Positions 1 through 7,718 of a stretch of 64,000 nucleotides of DNA are shown piece by piece. The stretch spans positions 5,234,501 through 5,298,500 of the forward strand of contig NZ_JACHMG010000001.1 of the NCBI RefSeq assembly GCF_014204865.1, written 5' to 3'. The DNA comes from Amycolatopsis jiangsuensis. Its GTDB lineage: Bacteria; Actinomycetota; Actinomycetes; Mycobacteriales; Pseudonocardiaceae. Position numbers and translations under genes: made by a program. Under the pieces are notes generated by a model. It was not told the DNA's origin and ran no database searches. It was given only the letters and a program-made list of their open reading frames with translations. The first letter of the stretch is position 1, and each line of letters starts with the position of its first letter.

Positions 1-799
1 TGTTCGTCTTGGGCGGGGTGAAGCCACCCGCGCCGCCCCCGCCGAAGCCGCCGCCGCCATTACCCACACCACCGGGCCCGACGCCTCCGACGTTGGGGTT
101 GCTCCCACCGTCGGAGATGTTGTTGCCCTGCCAGACGTTGTACTGCGGCATCCCGCCCGCGTTCTGGTTACTGGAACCGTAGTACGCGGTGTAGGCCTGG
201 ACGTTGGTCTGGCTGTCCTGGTTGTACTTGTTGATCTCGTCGTCTTTGTCGCTGAAGGGCTGGTGGTCGTACCACTCCATCTCCGGCGGCTCGTCCGGAA
301 GTTGCTGGACCTTGCCGTGCACGTCGTGGAACGCGTCCATCTGGTTGGTGATGAAGCTGCGGCTCTTGCCCAGGTTGTTGGCCGAGTCGTCGTGCCACAT
401 CTTCAGCGCGCCCGCACCGCCGGTCGCCGCGGACGCGCTGTTGCCCTGCCAGGCTTCGCCCATCTTGTTGTTCAGGGCTTCGATCGAGTTGGCTCGATCG
501 CTGTGCGTCCTGCCGAGCGTGTCGGACTCGGACTGGCCATGCTCAAGCGAGGTGGTGTTGCCGGCGCTGATCTTCTTGTAGATCTCGGTCGCGGTGATCG
601 ACCCGCCGCCGACGTTGGCCTGCGCGTTCTCGGCGGTCGGACCGCCGCTGAATATGTGGACTGCCGCACCCACCAGGCCGCCGACCGCAGCGCCGACGAC
701 CGCGCCCTCGGGCCCGGCGATGGCACCGTAGGTGGCCCCGATCGCCGCACCTTTGGCGGTGTCCTTCAGGGCGCTGCCTGTGTCGTCCCCATTCCCCAT
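1..799 (-). CDS. WXG100/PPE-like secretion-associated protein (3' end beyond window)
   Basis: The reading frame is open from an ATG at 799 to the left edge (266 codons) and has no stop in the window. The start is preceded by a GGAAGGA ribosome site. The N-terminus is a glycine/alanine-rich helix-like stretch (residues 10-45). Residues about 95-105 contain AWQGNSASAA, a WxG-type turn followed by a helical region, as in WXG100/PPE-like substrates of type VII (ESX) secretion. The visible C-terminal part is Gly/Asn/Gln-rich ([12 protein letters not shown]), as in PPE-like tails. It is the last gene of an apparent operon with a PE-like protein and a DUF3558 lipoprotein. Export by a type VII system is inferred from family resemblance; no EccC or EccD gene is in this window. 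Confidence 0.6.
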   Translation of the reverse strand, partial: MGNGDDTGSALKDTAKGAAIGATYGAIAGPEGAVVGAAVGGLVGAAVHIFSGGPTAENAQANVGGGSITATEIYKKISAGNTTSLEHGQSESDTLGRTHSDRANSIEALNNKMGEAWQGNSASAATGGAGALKMWHDDSANNLGKSRSFITNQMDAFHDVHGKVQQLPDEPPEMEWYDHQPFSDKDDEINKYNQDSQTNVQAYTAYYGSSNQNAGGMPQYNVWQGNNISDGGSNPNVGGVGPGGVGNGGGGFGGGGAGGFTPPKTN

Positions 800-841
800 G
801 ATGAGACTCTTCCTTCCAGGCCTGCTAGGGCCGCGCAGCAG

Positions 842-1444
842 TCACTGCGCTGTCTTGAGATGGTTGATCATGGCCTCGCCGACCTTGCCCGCAGCACCGC
901 ACGGGTCGTCGTGGTTCTTTCCGGTCGAAATCGAGGTGCTGATCGAAACTCCGAGCTGGTCAGTGACGCCGACCACCGCGTTGCACACACCTTCTGAGCG
1001 ATCGTCGCCGAGCGTGGATCCGTACACCGCGGGGTAGCTTCCGATCGTGGTCGGCTCGAAATAGGCGTAGCCGGCCTTGTTGGAGTAGATGTCGCCGAGC
1101 CCGTTCTTGTTCGGGGTGACTGGCGTGATCCCGATCACGTTCCCGGCGAACTGGGTGGACTGCCAGTCGCAGCCGGGCGGTGATTGACCGCTCGGGCTCC
1201 CCGGTGACTTCAAGCCGAGATCCGCTGCTTCGTCGGCTCCGAGAGCGGTGCACGGATCGGCGATCAGCTTCTGGGTCGGCAGCGGCGACGGTACTTTCGG
1301 GGCGCCGGAACTGGTGTTCGGTGCGCTGCTGGAGTTCGTGGCAGCAGGTGTATCGCCCGTTCCTTCGGTCTTGCCGGTGCACGCGGTGAGCAGACCAAGA
1401 ACGGCGAGTGTTCCGACGGCGAGTCGCGCGATGTGGTGAGACAT
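842..1444 (-). CDS. DUF3558-family lipoprotein
   Basis: The 200-residue protein starts at ATG 1444 with a signal peptide ending in a lipobox (LLTAC, Cys about residue 20), so it should be lipidated and held on the outer face of the membrane. A Ser/Thr/Pro-rich linker follows to about residue 60, then a globular domain opening with DPCTAL, typical of DUF3558. Cysteines near DPC, GCDW, VCNAV and DDPC could form disulfides outside the cell. DUF3558 proteins are common in Pseudonocardiaceae and have no known activity. It sits 7 bp downstream of the PE-like gene and 42 bp upstream of the WXG-like gene, so the three are probably co-transcribed and may act together at the envelope. Confidence 0.75.
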   Translation of the reverse strand: MSHHIARLAVGTLAVLGLLTACTGKTEGTGDTPAATNSSSAPNTSSGAPKVPSPLPTQKLIADPCTALGADEAADLGLKSPGSPSGQSPPGCDWQSTQFAGNVIGITPVTPNKNGLGDIYSNKAGYAYFEPTTIGSYPAVYGSTLGDDRSEGVCNAVVGVTDQLGVSISTSISTGKNHDDPCGAAGKVGEAMINHLKTAQ

Positions 1445-1451
1445 GTGGTGT

Positions 1452-1859
1452 TCAGAACCCGCCCTTGTCTTGCTGAGCCAGCCGGTCGCGGTTTTCCTGC
1501 TCGTTGACGGTGATCTTGTTCTTGGCCGCGGTGAGTGCAGTGATGAAGTTCTGGGTGTACTTGACCATCTTGTTGTGCTCGTCCAGCAGGCTCTTCCCCG
1601 ACGGATTGGCACCCTGGTTGATGAAGGTGTGGCTGGCGACTTCATCGGCGGGCGGTTTCACGTCGGCGATGTTCTGCGCGTGCACACGGTCCTTGGTGAG
1701 GTCGGTGAGCAGGTCCTCCCACTGCTTGATGACCGCGTCGACCTCGTCCTCGCTGAACTTGTAGCCGCCGGAGCTCCCGTAGCCACCGACCATGATCGGC
1801 GGGACTTCGGGTACGACGGTGTCCTTCAGCGGGTCAGGTGCAGGTTGTGGTTCGGCCAT
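1452..1859 (-). CDS. PE-like small helical protein
   Basis: The protein has 135 residues from ATG 1859; the frame extends upstream but the preceding part looks non-coding and a G-rich AGGGGG site lies about 10 nt before this ATG. After a Pro-rich, hydrophobic N-terminus (residues 1-30), the rest is predominantly helical (KFSEDEVDAVIKQWEDLL; later LDEHNKMVKYTQNFITAL). Two helices of roughly PE-domain length and a position at the head of an operon with a PPE/WXG-like gene suggest a PE-like partner that could form a helical heterodimer with the product of 1-799. There is no canonical WxG. The function is inferred from fold and context only. Confidence 0.55.
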   Translation of the reverse strand: MAEPQPAPDPLKDTVVPEVPPIMVGGYGSSGGYKFSEDEVDAVIKQWEDLLTDLTKDRVHAQNIADVKPPADEVASHTFINQGANPSGKSLLDEHNKMVKYTQNFITALTAAKNKITVNEQENRDRLAQQDKGGF

Positions 1860-2080
1860 CTCAGTGGACCCCCTAGTAGCCACGGCTCGCGCCTCAACGT
1901 CGAGATCAGCAGCTTGGATGGTAACGCACGGCGGTTGGTTCCCGCTCGGAATCGGGCACTTTGCGGACTGCTGGACGGCACCCTTGCGCGCGACTCTCGT
2001 TGCGAGTGTCACTGCAGGTCAGGGCTCTGTCGCGGGCTGCTGGTGAATGCTGTTCCAGAGCGCAGCCGGCCGGAACGCCG

Positions 2081-2122
2081 GAAAGCCGGTACCCGCCCCG
2101 TGAAGGGCAGGCACCGGCTTTC
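2081..2122 (-). terminator. Hairpin downstream of the rpsF-ssb-rpsR-rplI operon
   Basis: The 10-bp arms GAAAGCCGGT (2081-2090) and ACCGGCTTTC (2113-2122) enclose a second small GCCC/GGGC stem. The hairpin lies 36 nt past the rplI stop on the minus strand. No U-tract follows. Confidence 0.5.
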
Positions 2123-2157
2123 GGTGGTCTTGCACGCGGAGCGTGCGCCGGGGAGGG

Positions 2158-2619
2158 TCAGGCCGAGGCGGCCTTCACCTCCAGGCGCACGTCCACCTTC
2201 ACGTCCGGGTGGAGGCGGGCGTTGACCGAGTGCTTGCCGGTCGTCTTGATGTGGTCGCGCACGTCCAGGATGCGCTTGTCCAGCAGGGGGCCGCCCTGTG
2301 CCTTGATCGCGTCGACGATCTCGCCGGCGGTGATCGAGCCGAAGAGCTTCTTCGAGCCGGCCGCGGCCTTGCCGGTCAGCTGGATCGGGCCGAGGCCCTC
2401 GAGCGTCGCCTTGATCTCGCGGGCGTGGTCGAGGTCGCGGATGCGGCGGGACTCCTGTGCGCGCTGGATGGTGCGCACGTTCTTCTCCGCGCCCTTGCTG
2501 GCCACGATGGCGTAGCCACGCGGCAGCAGGTAGTTGCGCGCGTAGCCGTCCTTGACCTCGACGATGTCGCCGGGACCGCCGAGGTTCGCCACGTCGGTGG
2601 TGAGAATGATCTTCGCCAT
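2158..2619 (-). CDS. rplI: 50S ribosomal protein L9
   Basis: The 153-residue protein starts MAKIILTTDVANLGG. L9 binds domain V of 23S rRNA through its N-terminal domain and stabilises the L1-stalk region. The conserved N-terminal block (GDIVEVKDGYARNYLLP) is followed by the long connecting helix (about residues 45-80) and the C-terminal domain, at the usual family length. It is the last gene of the rpsF-ssb-rpsR-rplI operon, 14 bp after rpsR, followed by a hairpin at 2081-2122. This gene order is conserved across actinobacteria. Confidence 0.97.
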   Translation of the reverse strand: MAKIILTTDVANLGGPGDIVEVKDGYARNYLLPRGYAIVASKGAEKNVRTIQRAQESRRIRDLDHAREIKATLEGLGPIQLTGKAAAGSKKLFGSITAGEIVDAIKAQGGPLLDKRILDVRDHIKTTGKHSVNARLHPDVKVDVRLEVKAASA

Positions 2620-2633
2620 GACTCGGGCTCCCC

Positions 2634-2882
2634 TCAGCGCGCGGTGGACGTGTAGGGCAGCAGCGCCATCTCGCGCGAGTTCTTCACCGCGATGGCGATG
2701 TCGCGCTGGTGCTGGCTGCAGTTGCCGGTGACGCGACGGGCACGAATCTTGCCGCGGTCGGAAATGTACTTCCGCAGCAGGTTGGTGTCCTTGTAGTCGA
2801 TCAGTTCCGGACGGCCCTTCTTCTCGGCCTTGCAGAACACGCAGACCTTCTTCTTGGGCTTGCGAATGGGTGGCTTGGCCAC
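2634..2882 (-). CDS. rpsR: 30S ribosomal protein S18
   Basis: The 82-residue S18 starts [15 protein letters not shown]18 sits in the platform of the 30S subunit and pairs with S6 (rpsF, 585 bp upstream). This copy keeps CVFC near the N-terminus and a Cys in [10 protein letters not shown], the zinc-binding pattern of the C+ form. Mycobacteria and relatives often carry a second, cysteine-free copy used under zinc limitation; none is present here. The operon position between ssb and rplI is canonical. Confidence 0.96.
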   Translation of the reverse strand: MAKPPIRKPKKKVCVFCKAEKKGRPELIDYKDTNLLRKYISDRGKIRARRVTGNCSQHQRDIAIAVKNSREMALLPYTSTAR

Positions 2883-2914
2883 AGTAGTACTCCTGGAATT
2901 CTAGAAAATTGAGA

Positions 2915-3448
2915 TCAGAACGGGGGCTCGTCGGAGAAGCCGCCGCCGCCACCGCCCGCGGGCGGGGCGGAGCCCCACGGGTCGTCGGCCGGCGCGCTGC
3001 CGCCGCCACCGCGGTTGCCGCCGCCACCGCCGAAACCGCCGCCGCCACCGCCACCGCCGAAGTCACCACCGCCGCCGCCACCGCGGCTGACCTTGTTGAC
3101 CTTCGCCGTGGCGTAACGCAGCGAGGGGCCGATCTCGTCGACCTCGAGCTCGACGACGGTGCGCTTCTCGCCTTCCTTGGTCTCGAACGACCGCTGCTTC
3201 AGCCGACCCTGCACCACCACGCGGGCACCCCGCGTGAGCGATTCGGCGACGTTCTCGGCCGCCTGCCGCCAGATGTTGCAGCGCAGGAACAGTGCCTCGC
3301 CGTCCTTCCACTCGCCGGTCTGCCGGTCGAGGGTGCGCGGGGTGGACGCGACGGTGAAGTTCGCGACTGCCGCACCGGAAGGGGTGAAGCGCAGCTCCGG
3401 GTCGGAAGTCAGGTTCCCGACCACGGTGATGACGGTGTCTCCAGCCAC
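2915..3448 (-). CDS. ssb: Single-stranded DNA-binding protein
   Basis: The 177-residue SSB has an N-terminal OB fold (residues 1-110; starts [21 protein letters not shown]), a glycine-rich linker (about 118-165) and an acidic tip ending SDEPPF, the protein-interaction tail that recruits replication and repair proteins. The tail is slightly less acidic than the textbook DDDIPF. The gene lies between rpsF and rpsR, where the main replicative SSB is found in most actinobacteria, so this is the essential copy rather than an accessory paralogue. Confidence 0.96.
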   Translation of the reverse strand: MAGDTVITVVGNLTSDPELRFTPSGAAVANFTVASTPRTLDRQTGEWKDGEALFLRCNIWRQAAENVAESLTRGARVVVQGRLKQRSFETKEGEKRTVVELEVDEIGPSLRYATAKVNKVSRGGGGGGDFGGGGGGGGFGGGGGNRGGGGSAPADDPWGSAPPAGGGGGGFSDEPPF

Positions 3449-3466
3449 GGATGGCGTCCTTTCGGA

Positions 3467-3790
3467 TCAGGCCTTGGCGGGCGCGGGCTTGGCCGCGGCC
3501 TTGACCTCACGGCGCATGACCTTGGTGCGCAGGACGGTCTCCTGCAGCGACAGCTGCCGGTCGAGCTCCTTGACGGCCTCGGCCGTCGAGTTCAGGTCCA
3601 GCAGCGCGTAGATGCCCTCGGCGTGCTTCTTGATCTCGTACGAGAGGCGCCGACGGCCCCAGACGTCGACCTTCTCGACGCTTCCGCCCGACGTGCGGAT
3701 CACGTTGAGGAAGTTCTCCAGCGTGGGGGCGACCGTGCGCTCGTCGAGCGTGGGGTCCAGGATGACCATTACCTCGTAATGGCGTGACAC
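3467..3790 (-). CDS. rpsF: 30S ribosomal protein S6
   Basis: S6 forms the platform of the small subunit together with S18. The conserved core is [19 protein letters not shown], then a [17 protein letters not shown] block, at about 107 residues. Two in-frame GTG starts are possible, at 3796 and 3790. The AGGAGG site (3801-3806) is only 4 nt from the first but 10 nt from the second, and family members begin right before the RxYE block, so 3790 is preferred. The C-terminus carries a short Ala/Pro/Lys tail ([10 protein letters not shown]). It is the first gene of its operon. Confidence 0.94.
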   Translation of the reverse strand: MSRHYEVMVILDPTLDERTVAPTLENFLNVIRTSGGSVEKVDVWGRRRLSYEIKKHAEGIYALLDLNSTAEAVKELDRQLSLQETVLRTKVMRREVKAAAKPAPAKA

Positions 3791-3902
3791 AACCACTCAC
3801 CTCCTATGGGCTCGCGGCCACGGCGGATCCGTGGCAGGAGGGTTTGTCCAGGTAAGCGTACCCGGCGGCATCGGCGCCGCGGTGCGGTGGGGGGCGCTGC
3901 GG

Positions 3903-4796
3903 TCAGGACACCCGGCGCAGCACCCAGGTGCGCACGAGGCCGGCGCTCACCCCGGCGAGCACGATCACCGCGAGCAGCATCGGCAGCTGGACCTCCGAGC
4001 CGCCGCGGGTGGCCAGTGCTTCCGCGTTGCCCGCGTTGCGGATCTCCGGGTTCTGCCCCTGCGGGCCCTGCCCGGCCGAGGTCTGCGGCACGGCGCCGGA
4101 GCCGGGCAGCGCGCCGCCGTTCGGGTAGCGCGCACCCGGGGCGACCGCGGTGCCCGGGGTGGCGGTCGGGATGCCGCCGTAGTCGCGGCGCGGTGCGGTG
4201 CCGGTGCTGCCGGGCTGGTAGTTGCCGAGCGGGCTGCCGTCCGGCGCGGTCTGACCGCCCTGGTCCGGGGTGCTGCTGCCGCCGGTGGCGGGCGAACTGG
4301 ACGACGGCGCGGAGTAGTTCGCGGCCACGGTGGTCAGCCCGCACGCCGAGCTGACCTTGTCGCTGATGGCCGCCAGCACCTTGTTCCGGGTGTCGGGCAG
4401 TACGCCGAGACCGTTCGCGCCTTTGAGGTTCTTCTCGACCACTGCGCCGATCGCGTCGCCGCCGATGCTTCCGCCCGCGGAATCGGGAATCTCGCCGACC
4501 GCGAGGTTGCCCTTGTCCGCGATCGTGTTCGCCAGCGCATCGGGCCACACGGAGAGGAAGTTGAACAGGCCCACCTGCTCGCGCGCCGCCTGCCGGACGA
4601 CCTCCTTCACCGAGGAGCCCGGCAGCGCCACCGAGTCGCCCATGTTGCCGCTGACCGCGCCCGTGCACTGGCCGGCCAGCGTGGTCGCGGCGGAGGCGGT
4701 GCCGGCGCCCAGGAACGAGCCGCCGGTGACGAGGGCGGCCAGTGCGGTGACAGTGAGTGCTCGACGAGTTCTCTGCCAGGTGGGGGTGTTCCGCAC
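3903..4796 (-). CDS. Secreted, C-terminally anchored protein (paralogue 1 of 3)
   Basis: The 297-residue protein starts at GTG 4796, preceded by GGAGG; an upstream ATG at 4832 has no ribosome site. The N-terminus is a signal peptide cleaved near TASA. A mature domain with Cys in GQCTG and SACG follows, then a long Ser/Pro/Gly/Gln-rich stalk (about residues 160-255) and a terminal hydrophobic helix ending VSAGLVRTWVLRR. The last part matches the next gene almost exactly, marking these as tandem duplicates. The expected LPXTG position reads ALATRGG, so sortase recognition is probably lost and the protein should stay membrane-anchored. The function is unknown; a cell-surface role is inferred. 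Confidence 0.7.
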   Translation of the reverse strand: MRNTPTWQRTRRALTVTALAALVTGGSFLGAGTASAATTLAGQCTGAVSGNMGDSVALPGSSVKEVVRQAAREQVGLFNFLSVWPDALANTIADKGNLAVGEIPDSAGGSIGGDAIGAVVEKNLKGANGLGVLPDTRNKVLAAISDKVSSACGLTTVAANYSAPSSSSPATGGSSTPDQGGQTAPDGSPLGNYQPGSTGTAPRRDYGGIPTATPGTAVAPGARYPNGGALPGSGAVPQTSAGQGPQGQNPEIRNAGNAEALATRGGSEVQLPMLLAVIVLAGVSAGLVRTWVLRRVS

Positions 4797-4881
4797 GAGC
4801 TTTGTCCTCCGGGGTCCGCGGGCGTGAGCCATTGCAGGGGGTACAACGAAACGGTACCGAAGAAGATACTGGTGAGTCGGC

Positions 4882-5808
4882 CTAATTCGCAGCGGCCATC
4901 CGGCGGAGCACCCAGGTGCGGACCAGCCCGGCGCTGACTCCGGAGAGTGCGATCACTGCGACCAGAACGGGCCAGTCCAACCCGTTCGTGTGGTCGGCGC
5001 CGGTGGTCGGTAACGCCTGGGCCTGCCCGGCGTTCTGCACGGTCCGGTCGCCGGCGGAGCTGCCGCCGGTGCCCGGAAGTCCGTACTGCGGTGCGTACCC
5101 CGGGATCTGGCTGCCGTAGCGCAGCGCGGGCGACGGGGTGAACAGCCCGGCCATCGCCATGGGGATCCCGCTGTAGTCACGCATGGGTGCGTACCCGGTC
5201 GAGTAGCCGAACGGCAGGCTGCCGAAGTTCGGCACCAGCGACGACAGCGGCCCGGCGCCGCCGCCTCCGCCCGCGGGCAGCAGGGGGCTGTTCACTCCCG
5301 GGATCGGGCTCTGCCCGGCCGGGGCGCCGCCCTGGTGCGGGGCGCCGCCGGGCGGTGGCTGCTGCGGGTTCGGCCCGGGGTTCTGCGCTACCGGCTCGCC
5401 ACCGAGCGCCTTGCCCGCCGCGGAAAGTCCCTGCTGAGCGGTGTCGGTGGTGCCGGCGACGACGCCGTTGACCGCACTCGCGGCCGGGGCGCCGATTCCC
5501 GGCACCGGCGCGACGACCGCGTCCACCACGTGCACGGTGACGTGACAGACCGTGCCCAGTACCGCGTTGATGGTCCCGGTCAGTACTCCGGAGACCTTGC
5601 CGACCACACCGAGGTCCAGCGGCAGCCCGAGCAGTGGGGTGGTCGCCTTGACGTGGTCTCCCGGCTTGGCCGTGATCGTGGATCCGCACTTCGCGGTCAG
5701 GGTCTCCGGGGCGGCGGACGCCGTGGCGGGTGCGGCGAGCGCGGCCGAACCGGCGAGGACGAAAGCGGCGGCGCCCAGCGCGGTCGCTTTCCGTGTCCGA
5801 TCCTGCAT
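4882..5808 (-). CDS. LPXTG-type cell-wall-anchored secreted protein (paralogue 2 of 3)
   Basis: The 308-residue protein from ATG 5808 has a signal peptide (residues 1-31, ending ATASAA), a mature domain with cysteines in AKCGS and TVCHV, a Pro/Gly/Gln-rich stalk (about 140-265), then ALPTTGAD followed by a hydrophobic helix and a positively charged tail (VRTWVLRR). LPTTG plus helix plus Arg is a complete cell-wall sorting signal, so a sortase could link it to peptidoglycan. No sortase gene is in the window. The flanking paralogues have decayed versions of the motif. The globular domain is unrecognised. Confidence 0.75.
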   Translation of the reverse strand: MQDRTRKATALGAAAFVLAGSAALAAPATASAAPETLTAKCGSTITAKPGDHVKATTPLLGLPLDLGVVGKVSGVLTGTINAVLGTVCHVTVHVVDAVVAPVPGIGAPAASAVNGVVAGTTDTAQQGLSAAGKALGGEPVAQNPGPNPQQPPPGGAPHQGGAPAGQSPIPGVNSPLLPAGGGGGAGPLSSLVPNFGSLPFGYSTGYAPMRDYSGIPMAMAGLFTPSPALRYGSQIPGYAPQYGLPGTGGSSAGDRTVQNAGQAQALPTTGADHTNGLDWPVLVAVIALSGVSAGLVRTWVLRRMAAAN

Positions 5809-5929
5809 GGGCCGGCCCCTTCGCCGTGTCCGAGTCCCTTCCCAGGACAACGACGGTAACGAACCCGGGTGACGCCCGCTCCGTGTCCGATGTCGGGCAA
5901 TCGGGTGGAACGGGTGATACGCACAGTGA

Positions 5930-6751
5930 TCAGGCGGGCTTGCGGCGGAGCCAGGCACGCACCAGCGCCGCGGCCACGATCGCCAGCGCGAGCACGGCGA
6001 GCAACAGCGGGAGCCGGGCAGGCGGGGTCGCCGCCGGCAGCGCCTGCGCGGAACCGGACTTCTTCTCGTCGACGGTCGGCGGCACCGGATTCTGCGGCAG
6101 CTGACCGGGGATGACCTGCGTGACCACGGGCGCCTGCACGAAGGAGGCGGGCAGCATGGCGGCACCGGTGAAGATGCCGGAAATCGAGGTGAGGTCGTCC
6201 GGACCGCCGGTCTTCACCGGGTCCAGCGTGCCGCCGGGAGCGGGGGTGGAGCCGCCCGGCGGGGTCGGTTCCGTGCCCGGCCCGGGTCCGGGACCGGGGT
6301 CCTCACCGGGGCCGTCGCCCGGCGGGGTGCCCTGCACGCCGCCGACCAGCTGCTGGGTCGTGTTGCCCACGCCGTTCGCGACGTCTTTCGCGACCGGGCA
6401 CACCCCGTCCGCCGCGGCGTCGCCGACCACCGGGACCTCGCCGACGCCGAGCCCGCGTGCCAGATCGCCCACCGGCACGGTGAGCAGCGGGTTCTTTCCG
6501 TCCGCCTGCTCGGACTTCGAGTCGAGGCCGACGGTGACCCGGTCGGGAGCGTTCAGCGGCGCGCCGGCGTCGAGGGTGAGGCCCTTGCCGTCCTTGCCGT
6601 CCTTGCCGTTCTGCAGCGTGGCCGCGCAGTCGCCGTCGAGCGTGGGACTCGGATCGGCCACCGCCGTGCCCGGGAACGCGAACGCGGCCGACAGCACCGG
6701 TACCGCCACAGCGACGCCCAGCGACGTCTTCCGGCCAGCGTGCTTCCCCAT
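5930..6751 (-). CDS. Secreted, C-terminally anchored protein (paralogue 3 of 3)
   Basis: The 273-residue protein starts at ATG 6751 (GGAGGGG six bases before); an upstream ATG at 6781 lacks such a site. It has a signal peptide (ending TAVADP), a mature domain with TLDGDCAATL and VCPVAKD cysteines, a Pro/Gly stalk (about 145-185), and a terminal helix ending ALVRAWLRRKPA. The sorting-motif position reads ALPAATPP, an imperfect relic of LPXTG. Same architecture as the two downstream genes but more diverged. All three read in the same direction with gaps of about 85-120 bp. The function is unknown. Confidence 0.7.
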   Translation of the reverse strand: MGKHAGRKTSLGVAVAVPVLSAAFAFPGTAVADPSPTLDGDCAATLQNGKDGKDGKGLTLDAGAPLNAPDRVTVGLDSKSEQADGKNPLLTVPVGDLARGLGVGEVPVVGDAAADGVCPVAKDVANGVGNTTQQLVGGVQGTPPGDGPGEDPGPGPGPGTEPTPPGGSTPAPGGTLDPVKTGGPDDLTSISGIFTGAAMLPASFVQAPVVTQVIPGQLPQNPVPPTVDEKKSGSAQALPAATPPARLPLLLAVLALAIVAAALVRAWLRRKPA

Positions 6752-6847
6752 GTGCCCCTCCGACGGCCCGACCTGGATCACGGAACGCGCTCACGGTACT
6801 GCACGAGCGTGACCAACTGGCCTCGAAGGGCCCGATTCACCCGGGGG

Positions 6848-6853
6848 TAGCGT
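6848..6853 (+). promoter_or_regulatory. -10 hexamer of leaderless nfo
   Basis: TAGCGT lies 7 nt before ATG 6861, with no ribosome site between. This places the predicted transcript start at or next to the start codon. Confidence 0.6.
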
Positions 6854-6860
6854 CGTGCCC

Positions 6861-7634
6861 ATGCAGATTGGCGCCCACGTCCGCGACGACGATCCGCTGG
6901 AGGCTGTCGCCGAGCGGAAAGCCGACGTCGTCCAGTTCTTCCTCTCCGACCCGCAGGGATGGAAGGCCCCGAAGCCGCATCCGCACGGGGAGTCGATCAA
7001 GCAATCGCCGGTCGAGGTCTTCATCCACGCGCCGTATCTGATCAACGTCGCGTCGCTGAACAACCGGATCCGCATCCCATCCCGTAAGAACGTGGCCCAG
7101 CACGCCACCGGAGCCGCGGCGGTCGGTGCGAAGGGCCTGATCGTGCACGGCGGGCACGTCGGCGCCGGCACCGAGATCGAGGACGGCCTGGCCAACTGGC
7201 GCAAGCTCTTCGAGCGCGAGGCGGACAAGGGCGGTTTCGCGGTGCCGGTCCTGATCGAGAACACCGCCGGCGGCGACCACGCGATGACCCGCGAACTCGA
7301 CGTGATCGCCCGGCTGTGGGACCAGGTCGGCGAGTTCGGCGCCGGCTTCTGCCTGGACACCTGCCACGCCTACGCGGCGGGCTGGGACCTGTCCACCGCG
7401 GTGGCGAAGGTCAAGGCGATCACCGGACGGATCGACTTGGTGCACTGCAACAACTCCCGCGACGAGGCCGGCTCCAACCGCGACCGGCACGCGAGCGTGG
7501 TCGACGGCGCGGGCACGATCGACCCGGAGCTGCTCGCCGAGGTCGTGCGCCAGGCCGGTGCGCCGGTGGTGGTGGAAACTCCCGGCGACGGACAGGCGGC
7601 CGACATCGCCTACCTGCGCAAACAGCTCGGTTGA
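6861..7634 (+). CDS. nfo: Endonuclease IV (deoxyribonuclease IV)
   Basis: The 257-residue Nfo cleaves DNA 5' to abasic sites and removes blocked 3' ends in base excision repair. The frame shows the family's metal ligands: IHAPYLINVAS, VHGGHVG, LIENTAGG, FCLDTCHAYAAG, DLVHCNNSRDEAGSNRDRH and the final VVVETPG, which supply the His/Glu/Asp residues of the three-zinc site. ATG 6861 is chosen because homologues begin at MxIGxHV; GTG 6855 is also in frame. The gene stands alone, divergent from the surface-protein cluster, and its start fits a leaderless transcript. Confidence 0.95.
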   Translation: MQIGAHVRDDDPLEAVAERKADVVQFFLSDPQGWKAPKPHPHGESIKQSPVEVFIHAPYLINVASLNNRIRIPSRKNVAQHATGAAAVGAKGLIVHGGHVGAGTEIEDGLANWRKLFEREADKGGFAVPVLIENTAGGDHAMTRELDVIARLWDQVGEFGAGFCLDTCHAYAAGWDLSTAVAKVKAITGRIDLVHCNNSRDEAGSNRDRHASVVDGAGTIDPELLAEVVRQAGAPVVVETPGDGQAADIAYLRKQLG

Positions 7635-7718
7635 GGGATTCCGCCGGCCCGGCCACCGCGAACCCCAGCCACAGCAAGCGCCCCAGCCGCTGAGGCATCG
7701 CGGTAGCCGGGAGGCGGG

